Origin: Candidatus Desulfaltia bathyphila
GTDB taxonomy: Bacteria > Desulfobacterota > Desulfobacteria > Desulfobacterales > ETH-SRB1
NCBI GenBank assembly: GCA_014381545.1
Contig: JACNLL010000064.1
Span: forward strand, 1 to 34,898
DNA length: 34,898 nucleotides
Direction: 5' to 3'
How positions within the stretch are numbered: position 1 is the stretch's first letter; each line of letters starts with the position of its first letter. Below, one piece after another: positions 1-7,178 of the stretch. Below the pieces are notes generated by a model. It was not told the origin of the DNA and made no database searches. It was given only the letters and a program-made list of their open reading frames with translations. The position numbers were made by a program, and so were the translations under genes.

Positions 1-131
1 TCAGAGTACTCTAATTGCACCGCTCTGATCTGTGCAGCTTATGGGGGGCAGTCCAAAATTAATCTCTAACAATATAAATTAAGTGAATATACAAGTCAAT
101 TTAATTTGTTAGGAAACAGGGGGACGTATTG

Positions 132-226
132 AAGAACCCTGTAGCAAGCTACAGGGAATGCTCTGCCTGACGGCAGTGCTTCGCAACGACCGTAAGGAAG
201 TTAGCCATTTTTAGATTCGCTCGCTA
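132..226. repeat. Palindromic dispersed element, copy 1 (long form)
   Basis: The core CCCTGTAGC-AA-GCTACAGGG at 137-156 is a perfect 9-bp inverted repeat with a two-base centre. After about 60 variable bases follows ATTCGCTCGCTA at 215-226, which also ends copy 4 at 30141-30152. A small second hairpin (CTGCC...GGCAG) lies between. Related copies are at 228-271, 11126-11173 and 30059-30158. It resembles a REP or small MITE-like element, but no transposase is nearby and the family is not one I can name. Confidence 0.65.
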
Positions 227-227
227 A

Positions 228-271
228 CCCCGCAGCAAGCTACGGGGAATGCGCTCGCTATTGCGGTTCAA
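228..271. repeat. Palindromic dispersed element, copy 2 (short form)
   Basis: CCCCGCAGC-AA-GCTACGGGG at 228-247 is a 9-bp inverted repeat with one mismatch. The following bases to 271 (GAATGCGCTCGCTATTGCGG then TTCAA) are identical to copy 3. The stretch 239-271 matches 11141-11173 over 33 bases without a difference. It directly abuts copy 1, so the two may be a nested or tandem insertion. Confidence 0.7.
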
Positions 272-476
272 CTTTTAAACTTAATTCATGCATAGAGATA
301 TGTTATTCGAAATAGGTCTATCCAATTTAGAACATTTGTAGTTTTGCGGCAGCTTATCACTTTTTTGATAGTTTTTAGGATAGCGTCTGCGTCAAGTGAG
401 CAGTACGAGAGCTCCAAGTATTTCAATTTGAAGAATGTTCCAATCTATTTACAGAGCATTTTCTTTAAAAAACATG

Positions 477-504
477 TTGCGTATTGCGCAATATAGAGTA
501 TAAT
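477..504 (+). promoter_or_regulatory. Candidate higBA promoter with operator palindrome
   Basis: A TATAAT -10 box at 499-504 is preceded, with 16 bases between, by TTGCGT at 477-482 as a weak -35. The spacer holds the perfect 12-base palindrome TATTGCGCAATA at 482-493, placed where a repressor would block RNA polymerase. HigA-type antitoxins commonly repress their own promoter through such palindromes, so autoregulation is likely but inferred. With this -10 box the transcript would start at about 510-512, at or beside the GTG start of higB. Confidence 0.6.
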
Positions 505-511
505 ATAAAAT

Positions 512-790
512 GTGATTAAATCATTCAAGCATAAAGGTTTGGAAAAATTTTACAATATCGGCAGCGTAGCAGGAATTCAGCCATATCACAAACAAAAGCT
601 CAGAATGCGTTTAATCGCCATGGATACTGCAACTAACATTGAAGACATCAACTTGCCAGGCTTTCGCTTGCATCCCTTGAAGGGTGATAGAGTGGGTTTA
701 TGGGCAATAGATATAAGCAAAAACTGGCGTATCACATTTAAATTTCAAGATGGCAATGTACATGTTGTCGATTATGAGGATTATCACTAA
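512..790 (+). CDS. higB: HigB-type toxin, RelE/ParE superfamily
   Basis: This 92-residue protein has the usual HigB length and family pattern: MIKSFKHKGL at the N-terminus, LHPLKGD near residue 54, NWRITF around 71-76 and DYEDYH at the C-terminus. HigB toxins are ribosome-dependent mRNA endonucleases; the basic and aromatic residues of the HPLKGD and NWRITF segments are those expected in the active region. The start is GTG at 512, chosen because MIKSFKHKGL is the conserved start. An ATG at 510 runs straight into TGA and cannot serve. No Shine-Dalgarno sequence is visible, which fits a leaderless or weakly translated mRNA. The stop codon overlaps the start of higA by one base, giving toxin-first order. 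Confidence 0.92.
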   Translation: MIKSFKHKGLEKFYNIGSVAGIQPYHKQKLRMRLIAMDTATNIEDINLPGFRLHPLKGDRVGLWAIDISKNWRITFKFQDGNVHVVDYEDYH

Positions 791-1080
791 TGGGTATGTA
801 CAATCCACCTCATCCCGGAGAGTTTATCCGGGAAGTATATTTGGAGCCACTAAACATAAGCTATCGCAGAGTTGCCCTTAAATTCAAGGTATCACCTTCC
901 ACCTTTTTACGTTTGATTAAAGGTCAGAGTAATGTGAGCCCTGAAATGGCCTTGCGGCTTTCTAAGGGGCTGGGGCGTAGTCCTGAAAGTTGGTTGGCGA
1001 TGCAGGATAGTTACAACCTGTGGCATGCTAAAAAAATCATAAATCTGGATGAGGTAGAGCCATTGGCAGTTTCAGTATAA
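790..1080 (+). CDS. higA: HigA-type antitoxin, XRE-family HTH protein
   Basis: This 96-residue protein opens with the HigA signature HPGEFIREVYLEPLNIS, followed by a helix-turn-helix of the XRE type at about residues 25-62 (VALKFKVSPSTFLRLIKGQS) and the usual SPESWLAMQDSYNLW segment. HigA binds and neutralises HigB and represses the shared promoter. The ATG shares its A with the TAA of higB, so translation is probably coupled. The palindrome at 482-493 is the obvious candidate operator. The family call is firm; that this copy is active is inferred from both genes being full length. Confidence 0.92.
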   Translation: MGMYNPPHPGEFIREVYLEPLNISYRRVALKFKVSPSTFLRLIKGQSNVSPEMALRLSKGLGRSPESWLAMQDSYNLWHAKKIINLDEVEPLAVSV

Positions 1081-1274
1081 AAGCCATCCAAAACTCTAAC
1101 CACATACTGGTGTGTGACAGCAAGGGGCGGCGCATTTTTTCTTTGGTTACTTTTACTCCAGCAGATTCAACTCCTGCTCCTCGGCGATTTTCTGTCCTCT
1201 CATGACTGATTGACTCACTGTGTGTTGGGCTAAATGGCGTCCCCAAGTAACACAGTAAACTGCTGATTATTCCT

Positions 1275-1958
1275 TTATGTGGAGAGGTTTGGATAGATGA
1301 ATCCCAGATAATTTTCCCGATGTATGACCTCGAAACCTGCGTCCGGATAGTTTTCTCGCCAGTCCTTAGGAACCTTTACAGGAACACTTTTCCACTTTAT
1401 CTCGTAACCGTACAGGTTTCCCTTCCGTTCTTCCACCATGTCGATTTCCTTTTTATCATAAGTTCTCCAGAAGTAAAAATTTGTCGTTTGACGAAGATAT
1501 TCCTGCCTTTTCAAGCGTTCGGTTACAATGTAGTTTTCCCAGAGGTCACCAATATCATTCCGGAGATCAACAGGATTAAAATTTCCAATTAGTGCATTTC
1601 GAATCCCGTTATCGAAAAAATACCACCTCTGGTTTTTTGTAACTTCCTTACACAGATTTCGACTGAATCCGCTCCTTTTGTATATTACAAAGGCTTTTTC
1701 CAATAAATCCAGATACCGATCAACCGTATTTTTGCTCATTCCCAGTTGCCTTCCCAATTCGCTTACGGACACATTCTTGCCGATTTGAAAGGTCAGAAGC
1801 TGCAGCAGACGCACAAGTTTATTGGCATAACGAACGCCTTCCAGTACAAGTATATCCTTAAAGAGATAGGAACTGATAATTTCACGCAGATACTCCTCGC
1901 GGCGCGACATAGAAGTTGGACTTTTTACAAGGCTGTCGAACATTTTCCTTGCAATCAA
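1275..1958 (-). pseudogene. N-terminally truncated DUF4143-type ATPase remnant
   Basis: The 227 residues match the C-terminal half of AAA_14/DUF4143 proteins: EYLREIISSYLFKDIL, a winged-helix part (VSVSELGRQLGMSKNTVDRY, about residues 64-83), FSRNLCKE, YFFDNGIRNALIGNFN, and a PD-(D/E)xK-like end with KKEIDMV and YGYEIKWK. Family members are usually about 380 residues and begin with a Walker A/B ATPase domain, which is absent. The best start is TTG at 1958 and an in-frame TGA lies immediately upstream at 1959-1961. No ATPase fragment appears before the divergent gene at 2017. It is therefore most likely a decayed copy, though a stand-alone C-terminal protein is possible. Function of the family is poorly known. 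Confidence 0.75.
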
Positions 1959-2016
1959 TCAATGTTGCCATTATCATGCCAAAAAAAATGGCAAACCATA
2001 TAAAAAGGATTAACCC

Positions 2017-2439
2017 ATGGCTAAAATATTCCGGCCAAGCAGCCGCGAAGCAACCATCTTATCAAAAATAGAGTCTTCAAGGGAATTTGAGCGCAAAAAG
2101 GCAATAAACAGTATAAGAGACTGTATTGAACCTCTTTCCAATGCAATTGCCACAAAGCTTATTGAAAACAATCTCGTTGAAACCACCAATAAAAATGCCC
2201 TCGAAGAGCAGATAATGCAATGTCTTAATAAATTAACCAGAGCTGAAGATTTTGATGTTGACTTTCAGATAGCGCCATTCAGACACATCACACGGAATCC
2301 TAATATTGTAAGCATTTATACTACAGCCTTTGTTGTTGAACAGCTTTTAAAGCACAAGGATGTAGTTGATATTTTCGGTTCCGACGAAGATATATATATC
2401 TGTATAAACCGTCAGGTTGCAAAATTTCTTTCCAAATAA
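2017..2439 (+). CDS. Hypothetical protein coupled to RNase Z-like gene
   Basis: I do not recognise this 140-residue protein. It is soluble-looking, without a signal peptide or membrane segment, rich in Ile, Asn and charged residues, and probably mostly helical. It begins MAKIFRPSSREATILSKIES and ends INRQVAKFLSK. The ATG at 2017 follows AAGGA at a normal distance. Its TAA overlaps the ATG of the downstream metallo-hydrolase by one base, so the two are probably made together and may act together. An inverted repeat TTGCCATT...AATGGCAA (1965-1972 and 1987-1994) precedes it and could be regulatory. Confident as a gene because of the coupling; function unknown. Confidence 0.75.
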   Translation: MAKIFRPSSREATILSKIESSREFERKKAINSIRDCIEPLSNAIATKLIENNLVETTNKNALEEQIMQCLNKLTRAEDFDVDFQIAPFRHITRNPNIVSIYTTAFVVEQLLKHKDVVDIFGSDEDIYICINRQVAKFLSK

Positions 2440-3449
2440 TGCGCTCCTTATTCCATCCCAGGCTAATAAACGGCCCCTTTGAGGACCCTGGCCTGTTCAT
2501 ACCCCTTTTTTTTGAGAAACGCGCCGTAATTTTCGATCTGGGCGACATCTATTCTCTTTCAGCAAAGGATCTTCTCAAAATTAGTCATGTTTTTATATCT
2601 CATACCCATATGGATCATTTTGTGGGCTTTGACAGGCTGCTGCGTCTGTTTTTGGGGCGTGAAAAAAAACTTTATGCGTACGGCCCCAAAGGCTTTTTAA
2701 AAAATGTTGAGGGAAAACTTGCCGGATATTCATGGAACCTTGTAGAAAACTTCTACAATAGATTCTCTCTGCATATTACCGAAGTACATGCCGAGCAGCT
2801 TATAATCAGAGAGTACCAGTGTAAAAATAGATTTACAGCTTCTGGAAAGGCTGTAAAACAGTCGTTTAACGGCATCCTCTTTAAAGAACCTGCGCTGACC
2901 TTCTCTGCAGTAGTGCTTAATCATAAAATTCCGTGCCTTGGGTTTACAATTAAGGAAAGGTTTCACGTTAATATAATAAAAGAGAGGCTGATCGATCTCG
3001 GGCTTGAAATTGGCCCATGGCTTAGAGAATTTAAACAGGCTCTCTTTAATTATCAAGAGCCTGATTCAAAATTTGAGGTTAAACTGGGAGGGGAAAATAT
3101 AAGAAAAAAGGAATTTATATTAGGGGATCTTACGAATCGGATTGCAATAATAACTCCCGGCCAGAAGATTACCTATATTACCGACATGTTATATTGCAAA
3201 CCCAATATTGAAAAGGCGGTGGAATTCGCAAAGGATGCGGACCATCTTTTTATTGAGGCTGCATTTCTCGAAAAAGACAAAGATATCGCCGAAAAAAAAT
3301 TTCATCTCACAGCCAGGAATGCCGGAATGATAGCAGGCATGGCAGGGGTAAAACAGTTCACACTTTTCCATTTTTCACCAAGGTACTCAGGTCAGGAAGA
3401 TCTTTTTCAGGAAGAAGCGCTTGCTGCATATAAAAAGATTAAGGATTAA
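2439..3449 (+). CDS. RNase Z-like metallo-beta-lactamase-fold hydrolase
   Basis: This 336-residue protein has the full metal-binding set of the tRNase Z branch: SHTHMDH (His55, His57, Asp59, His60), His162 in [10 protein letters not shown], Asp249 in YITDMLY, His289 in HLTARNAG and His311 in FHFSPRY. In E. coli RNase Z the matching residues bind two zinc ions and cut the 3' trailer of pre-tRNAs. A tRNA-processing role is likely, but the first motif is SHTHMDH and not the more common SHLHGDH, and the segment between His60 and His162 is divergent, so another phosphodiesterase substrate is possible. It is coupled to the gene before it, and its 3' end overlaps that of rplQ by 4 bases. Confidence 0.8.
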   Translation: MRSLFHPRLINGPFEDPGLFIPLFFEKRAVIFDLGDIYSLSAKDLLKISHVFISHTHMDHFVGFDRLLRLFLGREKKLYAYGPKGFLKNVEGKLAGYSWNLVENFYNRFSLHITEVHAEQLIIREYQCKNRFTASGKAVKQSFNGILFKEPALTFSAVVLNHKIPCLGFTIKERFHVNIIKERLIDLGLEIGPWLREFKQALFNYQEPDSKFEVKLGGENIRKKEFILGDLTNRIAIITPGQKITYITDMLYCKPNIEKAVEFAKDADHLFIEAAFLEKDKDIAEKKFHLTARNAGMIAGMAGVKQFTLFHFSPRYSGQEDLFQEEALAAYKKIKD

Positions 3450-4027
3450 ACAGACTTATCCTCTTTTTTATCAACAGCCTGCTTTTTCTCTGCAGTTTTC
3501 TTCTTTCCTGTTTCTACTACCTTTTTCTCTGCAGTTTTCTTCTTTCCTGCTTCTGCTACCTTTTTCTCTGCAGTTTTCTTCTTTCCTGCTCCTGCTGCCT
3601 TTTTCTCTGTTGTTTTCTTCTTTCCTGCACCTGCTGCCTTTTTGTCCTTAGTTTTCTTCTTTTCACTCTTTTCAGCACCTACAAGTTCAATCATAGATAC
3701 AGGAGCGGCATCTCCGGAACGTCTTCCCATCTTAATAATTCTGGTATAGCCTCCGGATATAGAGCCAAATCGCTCAGCAGCTTCATCGAACAGTTTATAA
3801 ACGACCTTCTTTTCTCTTACAATCGAAAGGGCCTGACGTCTGGCATGCAAATCTCCACGTTTGGCCAGAGTAATCAAATGGTCTGCCCAGTGCCTCAAGC
3901 CCTTTGCCTTAGTATCTGTAGTGCGGATTCGCTCATGCTTAAAAAGTGAGGTAACCATATTTCTAAACATGGCATTCCTGTGACTGCTTGTCCTGTTTAA
4001 TTTTAAACCAGCCTTTCGATGTCTCAT
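3446..4027 (-). CDS. rplQ: Ribosomal protein bL17 with repeat tail
   Basis: Residues 1 to about 118 form a normal L17 ([20 protein letters not shown], then [12 protein letters not shown] and GGYTRI), a 50S protein near the tunnel exit. Family members are usually 115-130 residues; this one is 193. The extra 75 residues are almost only Lys, Ala, Glu, Gly and Thr, built from about four copies of a 13-residue unit of the type KKxAxxGKKKTAE. The tail resembles histone H1-like or other basic nucleic-acid-binding tails and may contact rRNA; this is inference. Last gene of the alpha cluster, 9 bases after rpoA, ending tail to tail with the RNase Z-like gene. Confidence 0.95.
   Translation of the reverse strand: MRHRKAGLKLNRTSSHRNAMFRNMVTSLFKHERIRTTDTKAKGLRHWADHLITLAKRGDLHARRQALSIVREKKVVYKLFDEAAERFGSISGGYTRIIKMGRRSGDAAPVSMIELVGAEKSEKKKTKDKKAAGAGKKKTTEKKAAGAGKKKTAEKKVAEAGKKKTAEKKVVETGKKKTAEKKQAVDKKEDKSV
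3470..3643. repeat. 39-bp tandem repeat in rplQ
   Basis: Five units of 39 bases lie end to end, read on the + strand as TTTTTCTCTGCAGTTTTCTT followed by a CTTTCCTGCTTCTGCTACC-type half. The unit length is a multiple of three, so copy-number change would leave rplQ in frame. Units nearest the gene body (high coordinates) are the most diverged. This is a coding minisatellite and a candidate for length variation between strains. Confidence 0.85.
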
Positions 4028-4036
4028 AGGATCCCT

Positions 4037-5059
4037 TTACTCCCCTTCCTCTGCGTCTTCCTCAGGAGGCACAAATCCATCAAGCTTCATCCCAAGAGAA
4101 AGGCTCATTTCATTTAAAACTTCCTTGATCTCATTCAACGACTTTCTTCCAAAGTTTTTGGTTTTAAGCATCTCTGCTTCGGTCTTGACAACCAACTGAT
4201 ATATCTTATGTATTCCGGCATTTTTAAGGCAATTGGCGCTTCTAACGGAAAGCTCAAGCTCTTCAACACTTCTATAAAGATTTTCATTAAACTGCGGTTT
4301 CTGCGTCTCTTCCGGCTTTTCCCCCAGCTCCGGCTCAAGCTCTTCGTCAAAATTTATAAAGACTTCCATTTGCTCTTTTAATATCTTGGAGGCATATGCA
4401 ACAGCATCTTCCGGAAGAACGCTTCCATCCGTCCACACCTCTAATGTCAGCTTGTCATAGTCGGTCCTCTGGCCAACACGGGCATTACCCACAACATAGT
4501 TTACCCGTTTAATAGGTGAAAATATAGCATCTATAGGAATTGTGCCTACAGGCGCATCTTCATCCTTATTTGCTTCAGACAACGCATATCCCTTGCCGAC
4601 TTTAACGGTCATGGTCATTTTTAACTTTGCCTTTTTGGAAAGCGTTGCGATATGCAGCTCCGGATTAAGAACCTCACACCTTCCGTCATCGCTGATAATA
4701 TCGCCGGCTTTGACTTCGCCCTCTCCTTTAGCATCAATATGTATTGTTTTCGGTTCAGCATCATCCGGTTTTAAGCGCACACCCTTTAAGTTAAGAATAA
4801 TTTCGGATACATCTTCAAGTATAGCTGGAATAGTACTAAACTCATGCATAACATCATTAAATTTGACAGATACAATAGCCGCACCATATAAGGAAGAAAG
4901 TATTATACGCCTTAAAGAATTTCCGATCGTTATTCCAAATCCTCTTTCCAGAGGTTCACAAACGAACTTGCCATAGGAAGGCGTGCTGGTAGTTGCCTGC
5001 ACCTTCTCCGGCTTTATCATTTCTCGCCAGTTCATAAACATTAGTTCATTTAATGACAT
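4037..5059 (-). CDS. rpoA: RNA polymerase subunit alpha
   Basis: At 340 residues this is standard RpoA. The N-terminal domain, which dimerises and nucleates beta and beta', shows FGITIGNSLRRIILSSLYGA near residue 40. The C-terminal domain (about 265-330: LSVRSANCLKNAGI, LLKTKNFGRKSLNEI-type helix) contacts UP elements and activators. An acidic linker (EELEPELGEKPEE) joins them. It sits 48 bases after rpsD and 9 before rplQ in the alpha cluster. Nothing unusual was seen. Confidence 0.97.
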   Translation of the reverse strand: MSLNELMFMNWREMIKPEKVQATTSTPSYGKFVCEPLERGFGITIGNSLRRIILSSLYGAAIVSVKFNDVMHEFSTIPAILEDVSEIILNLKGVRLKPDDAEPKTIHIDAKGEGEVKAGDIISDDGRCEVLNPELHIATLSKKAKLKMTMTVKVGKGYALSEANKDEDAPVGTIPIDAIFSPIKRVNYVVGNARVGQRTDYDKLTLEVWTDGSVLPEDAVAYASKILKEQMEVFINFDEELEPELGEKPEETQKPQFNENLYRSVEELELSVRSANCLKNAGIHKIYQLVVKTEAEMLKTKNFGRKSLNEIKEVLNEMSLSLGMKLDGFVPPEEDAEEGE

Positions 5060-5107
5060 TGTTATAACTCCAATTTTTGAGAGCTTTGGATCCGCTCACT
5101 TTGTCTG

Positions 5108-5737
5108 TTACTTGGAATAAAGTTCAACTACAAGCTGCTCCTGCATAGGCATTGTAAGGTCTTCACGCACCGGAAATGCCTTTACTGTTCCTTTCAGCTC
5201 GTCTTTTTCCAGGTCAAGCCATTGAGGAATGCCTCTACGAACCACAGCATCCAGCGAATTAACTATTGCCTGCATTTTACGGCTTTTTTCCCGGGTTTCA
5301 ATTACATCACCAATTTTTATTAAGAACGATGGTATATTAACCTTTTTGCCGTTAATTAGAAAATGATTATGTCTTACAAAGTGACGGCCCTGAGCGCGTG
5401 AGTTCACAAAACCCAAGCGATAAACAATATTATCAAACCGGCGTTCCAATAATGTAAGCAGATTTATGCCTGTAATGCCTCTTTGTCGCTCAGCCCTTTC
5501 AAAAAACAGGTGGAATTGTTTTTCAGAAAGACCATACATACGTTTTATCTTTTGCTTTTCACGAAGCTGTATACCATAGTCTGAGCTTTTTCTTCCGCGA
5601 CGCTGACCATGCTGGCCAGGCGGATAACTACGTCGATCAAAAGCACACTTATCAGAATAGCATCGATCCCCTTTAAGAAATAACTTCAAATTTTCGCGGC
5701 GGCAAAGCCGACAAACCGAACCTATAAATCGTGCCAA
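5108..5737 (-). CDS. rpsD: Ribosomal protein uS4, zinc-binding form
   Basis: The 209 residues match S4, a primary 16S rRNA binder that helps start 30S assembly and, in many bacteria, represses the alpha operon. Cys9, Cys12, Cys26 and Cys31 form a C-x2-C-x13-C-x4-C zinc knuckle as in Thermus and other C+ S4 proteins; E. coli lacks it. The S4 RNA-binding domain ([20 protein letters not shown]) follows at about residues 96-160. It starts 12 bases after rpsK. No S4-binding leader structure was identified here. Confidence 0.97.
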   Translation of the reverse strand: MARFIGSVCRLCRRENLKLFLKGDRCYSDKCAFDRRSYPPGQHGQRRGRKSSDYGIQLREKQKIKRMYGLSEKQFHLFFERAERQRGITGINLLTLLERRFDNIVYRLGFVNSRAQGRHFVRHNHFLINGKKVNIPSFLIKIGDVIETREKSRKMQAIVNSLDAVVRRGIPQWLDLEKDELKGTVKAFPVREDLTMPMQEQLVVELYSK

Positions 5738-5749
5738 ATTATCCTCCTT

Positions 5750-6136
5750 TTATATTCTGCGCCTTTTCGGCGGTCGGCAGCCATTATGTGGAATAGGGGT
5801 AACATCTTTTATCATAACAACGTTAAGTCCCGCTATCTGCAATGACCTAAGCGCCGATTCACGACCAGCTCCAGGACCCTTGACATATACCTCCACAGTC
5901 CTCATTCCCTGTTCCATTGCCTTTTTAGCAGCATCTTCGGCTGCCAGTTGGGCGGCAAACGGAGTGCTCTTTCGAGAACCCTTAAATCCCTGGACGCCGG
6001 AGCTTGACCAGGCCACAACATTACCGGCAGAATCTGTTATGGTAACAATTGTATTGTTGAAAGTAGACTGGATATGTACCACTCCATTTGGAATATTTCT
6101 CTTTTCTTTCTTTTTTGTACCGGTTCTTTTTGCCAT
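5750..6136 (-). CDS. rpsK: Ribosomal protein uS11
   Basis: A 128-residue S11 with the conserved [18 protein letters not shown] near residue 30, the [13 protein letters not shown] segment, and the invariant end [16 protein letters not shown]11 lies on the 30S platform close to the mRNA exit path and the 3' end of 16S rRNA. It lies 49 bases after rpsM and 12 before rpsD. The C-terminal HNGCRPPK is intact. Confidence 0.97.
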   Translation of the reverse strand: MAKRTGTKKKEKRNIPNGVVHIQSTFNNTIVTITDSAGNVVAWSSSGVQGFKGSRKSTPFAAQLAAEDAAKKAMEQGMRTVEVYVKGPGAGRESALRSLQIAGLNVVMIKDVTPIPHNGCRPPKRRRI

Positions 6137-6185
6137 TTATAACATCCCTGTAATTATGAGTTATTAAGAGCTTTATATCTCAGCA

Positions 6186-6569
6186 TTACTTCTTTGTAGC
6201 TCCACCTCTCTTCTTAACCGCCGATCTTCTTGGCCCCTTGCGGGTACGTGCATTCGTGCTTGTCCTCTGGCCTCGCACAGGAAGCGATTTGCGATGGCGA
6301 AGACCGCGATATGATCCAAGATCCATCAATCGTTTGATATTCATCGAAACTTCTGTGCGAAGTTCACCCTCTACCTTGACTTCACTGTCAATAATTTTAC
6401 GAATGCCATTGATCTCGGACTCTGATAGTTGATCCGTTTTAATATCATAACTAATGCCAAGTTTATCCAGTATACGCCTTGATATGGTTCTGCCAATACC
6501 GTAAATATATGTTAAACCAATCTCAATCCGTTTATCCCTGGGTAGGTCTACGCCCGCAATTCTTGCCAA
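6186..6569 (-). CDS. rpsM: Ribosomal protein uS13
   Basis: The 127 residues show [20 protein letters not shown], the helix-two-turn-helix region with [13 protein letters not shown], and the basic C-terminal tail ([20 protein letters not shown], then RKGPRR) that reaches the P-site tRNA. S13 forms bridges from the 30S head to the 50S subunit. It lies 13 bases after rpmJ, the usual start of the alpha cluster. Confidence 0.97.
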   Translation of the reverse strand: MARIAGVDLPRDKRIEIGLTYIYGIGRTISRRILDKLGISYDIKTDQLSESEINGIRKIIDSEVKVEGELRTEVSMNIKRLMDLGSYRGLRHRKSLPVRGQRTSTNARTRKGPRRSAVKKRGGATKK

Positions 6570-6582
6570 ACCAACTCCTCCT

Positions 6583-6696
6583 CTATCCTTGCCTTTGTTT
6601 GTGCCGTTTATTTTCGCAGAGTATTCTTATAACCCTTTTTCTACGGACTATTTTACACTTGCTGCACATTTTCTTCACCGATGCTCTGACCTTCAT
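6583..6696 (-). CDS. rpmJ: Ribosomal protein bL36, zinc-binding form
   Basis: A 37-residue gene reading [20 protein letters not shown], then a basic half ending KRHKQRQG. Cys11, Cys14, Cys27 and His32 are the zinc ligands of the C+ form of L36, a small 50S protein at the base of the stalk region. ATG at 6694-6696 is preceded by AAAGGAG. It lies between infA and rpsM, the normal place, but with a 260-base repeat-filled gap on the infA side. Confidence 0.96.
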   Translation of the reverse strand: MKVRASVKKMCSKCKIVRRKRVIRILCENKRHKQRQG

Positions 6697-6718
6697 ATTA
6701 TACTCCTTTTATCGTAAT

Positions 6719-6905
6719 GGTTCAGCCACAAAGACACTAAGACACCAAGATTATAATATAATTCTTTTAAAATTCATAATTCATAATTTAGGAATTGCGA
6801 ATTTAGGAATTTAGGAATTAAAGGTATTCTATTGATTTTAATTCCTCAATCCCTTAATTCCTCAATTCCTCAATCATATGTGCCTTTGTGACTTAGTGGC
6901 TGAAC
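6719..6905. repeat. AT-rich inverted-repeat element, copy A, nested in outer inverted repeat
   Basis: The inner element (6771-6875) has GGAATTTAGGAATT-type units on the left and AATTCCTCAATTCCTCAA-type units on the right, which are complementary, around the constant centre AAGGTATTCTATTGATTTTA (6821-6840). Outside it lies a second inverted repeat: GTTCAGCCAC at 6720-6729 pairs exactly with GTGGCTGAAC at 6896-6905, and the pairing continues imperfectly inward through ACACTAAG-type sequence. The whole can fold into one long hairpin in the infA-rpmJ spacer. Confidence 0.75.
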
Positions 6906-6956
6906 TTTTACCTTTTATCTTGAAGCCGAATAATGACATTTTATACAGGTATCCGG

Positions 6957-7175
6957 CTATTTTGCCCTGTAAGTTATTCGGCCACGAGTAAGGTCATATG
7001 GTGAAAGCTCAACAGTAACCTTGTCACCGGGCAAAATTTTGATAAAATGCATACGCATCTTTCCGGAAATATGCGCCAGCACCTGGTGCTTATTCTCCAA
7101 TTCAACTTTAAACATCGCATTGGGCAGCGTCTCAAGCACTTTGCCCTCAACCTTTATGGCCTCTTCTTTCGGCAT
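6957..7175 (-). CDS. infA: Translation initiation factor IF-1
   Basis: The 72 residues form a single S1-like OB fold: [20 protein letters not shown], then [20 protein letters not shown] and [19 protein letters not shown]-1 sits in the 30S A site during initiation and assists IF-2 and IF-3. It begins 3 bases after the map stop codon, so translation is probably coupled. The 260-base spacer after it carries repeat copy A. Confidence 0.97.
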   Translation of the reverse strand: MPKEEAIKVEGKVLETLPNAMFKVELENKHQVLAHISGKMRMHFIKILPGDKVTVELSPYDLTRGRITYRAK

Positions 7176-7178
7176 GTC

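Larger units (their letters stand above)
1..476. other. Non-coding, repeat-bearing margin
   Basis: No open reading frame worth calling was found on either strand in this stretch left of higB. What it does hold is two copies of a palindromic element (132-226 and 228-271, annotated separately) and AT-rich sequence at about 61-110 and 290-480. No tRNA or recognisable insertion-sequence end was seen. The window starts inside this region, so a gene truncated at the left edge cannot be excluded. Confidence 0.5.

Noticed and set aside
1-476. Insertion-sequence end or integration site near the left edge
   Set aside because: Palindromic elements are present but no transposase fragment, tRNA end or target duplication could be identified.
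1037-1246. Small - strand reading frame of 69 residues overlapping the end of higA, containing KVTKEKMRRPLL
   Set aside because: No ribosome-binding site, overlaps higA antisense, and KVTKEK-type strings are common in translated repeat DNA. The 194-base gap between higA and the DUF4143 remnant shows nothing I can support as a gene.
3421-3651. + strand frame of 76 residues with repeated [13 protein letters not shown]
   Set aside because: It is the antisense of the L17 tail repeat; the apparent hydrophobic repeats come from reading AAG/AAA codons backwards.
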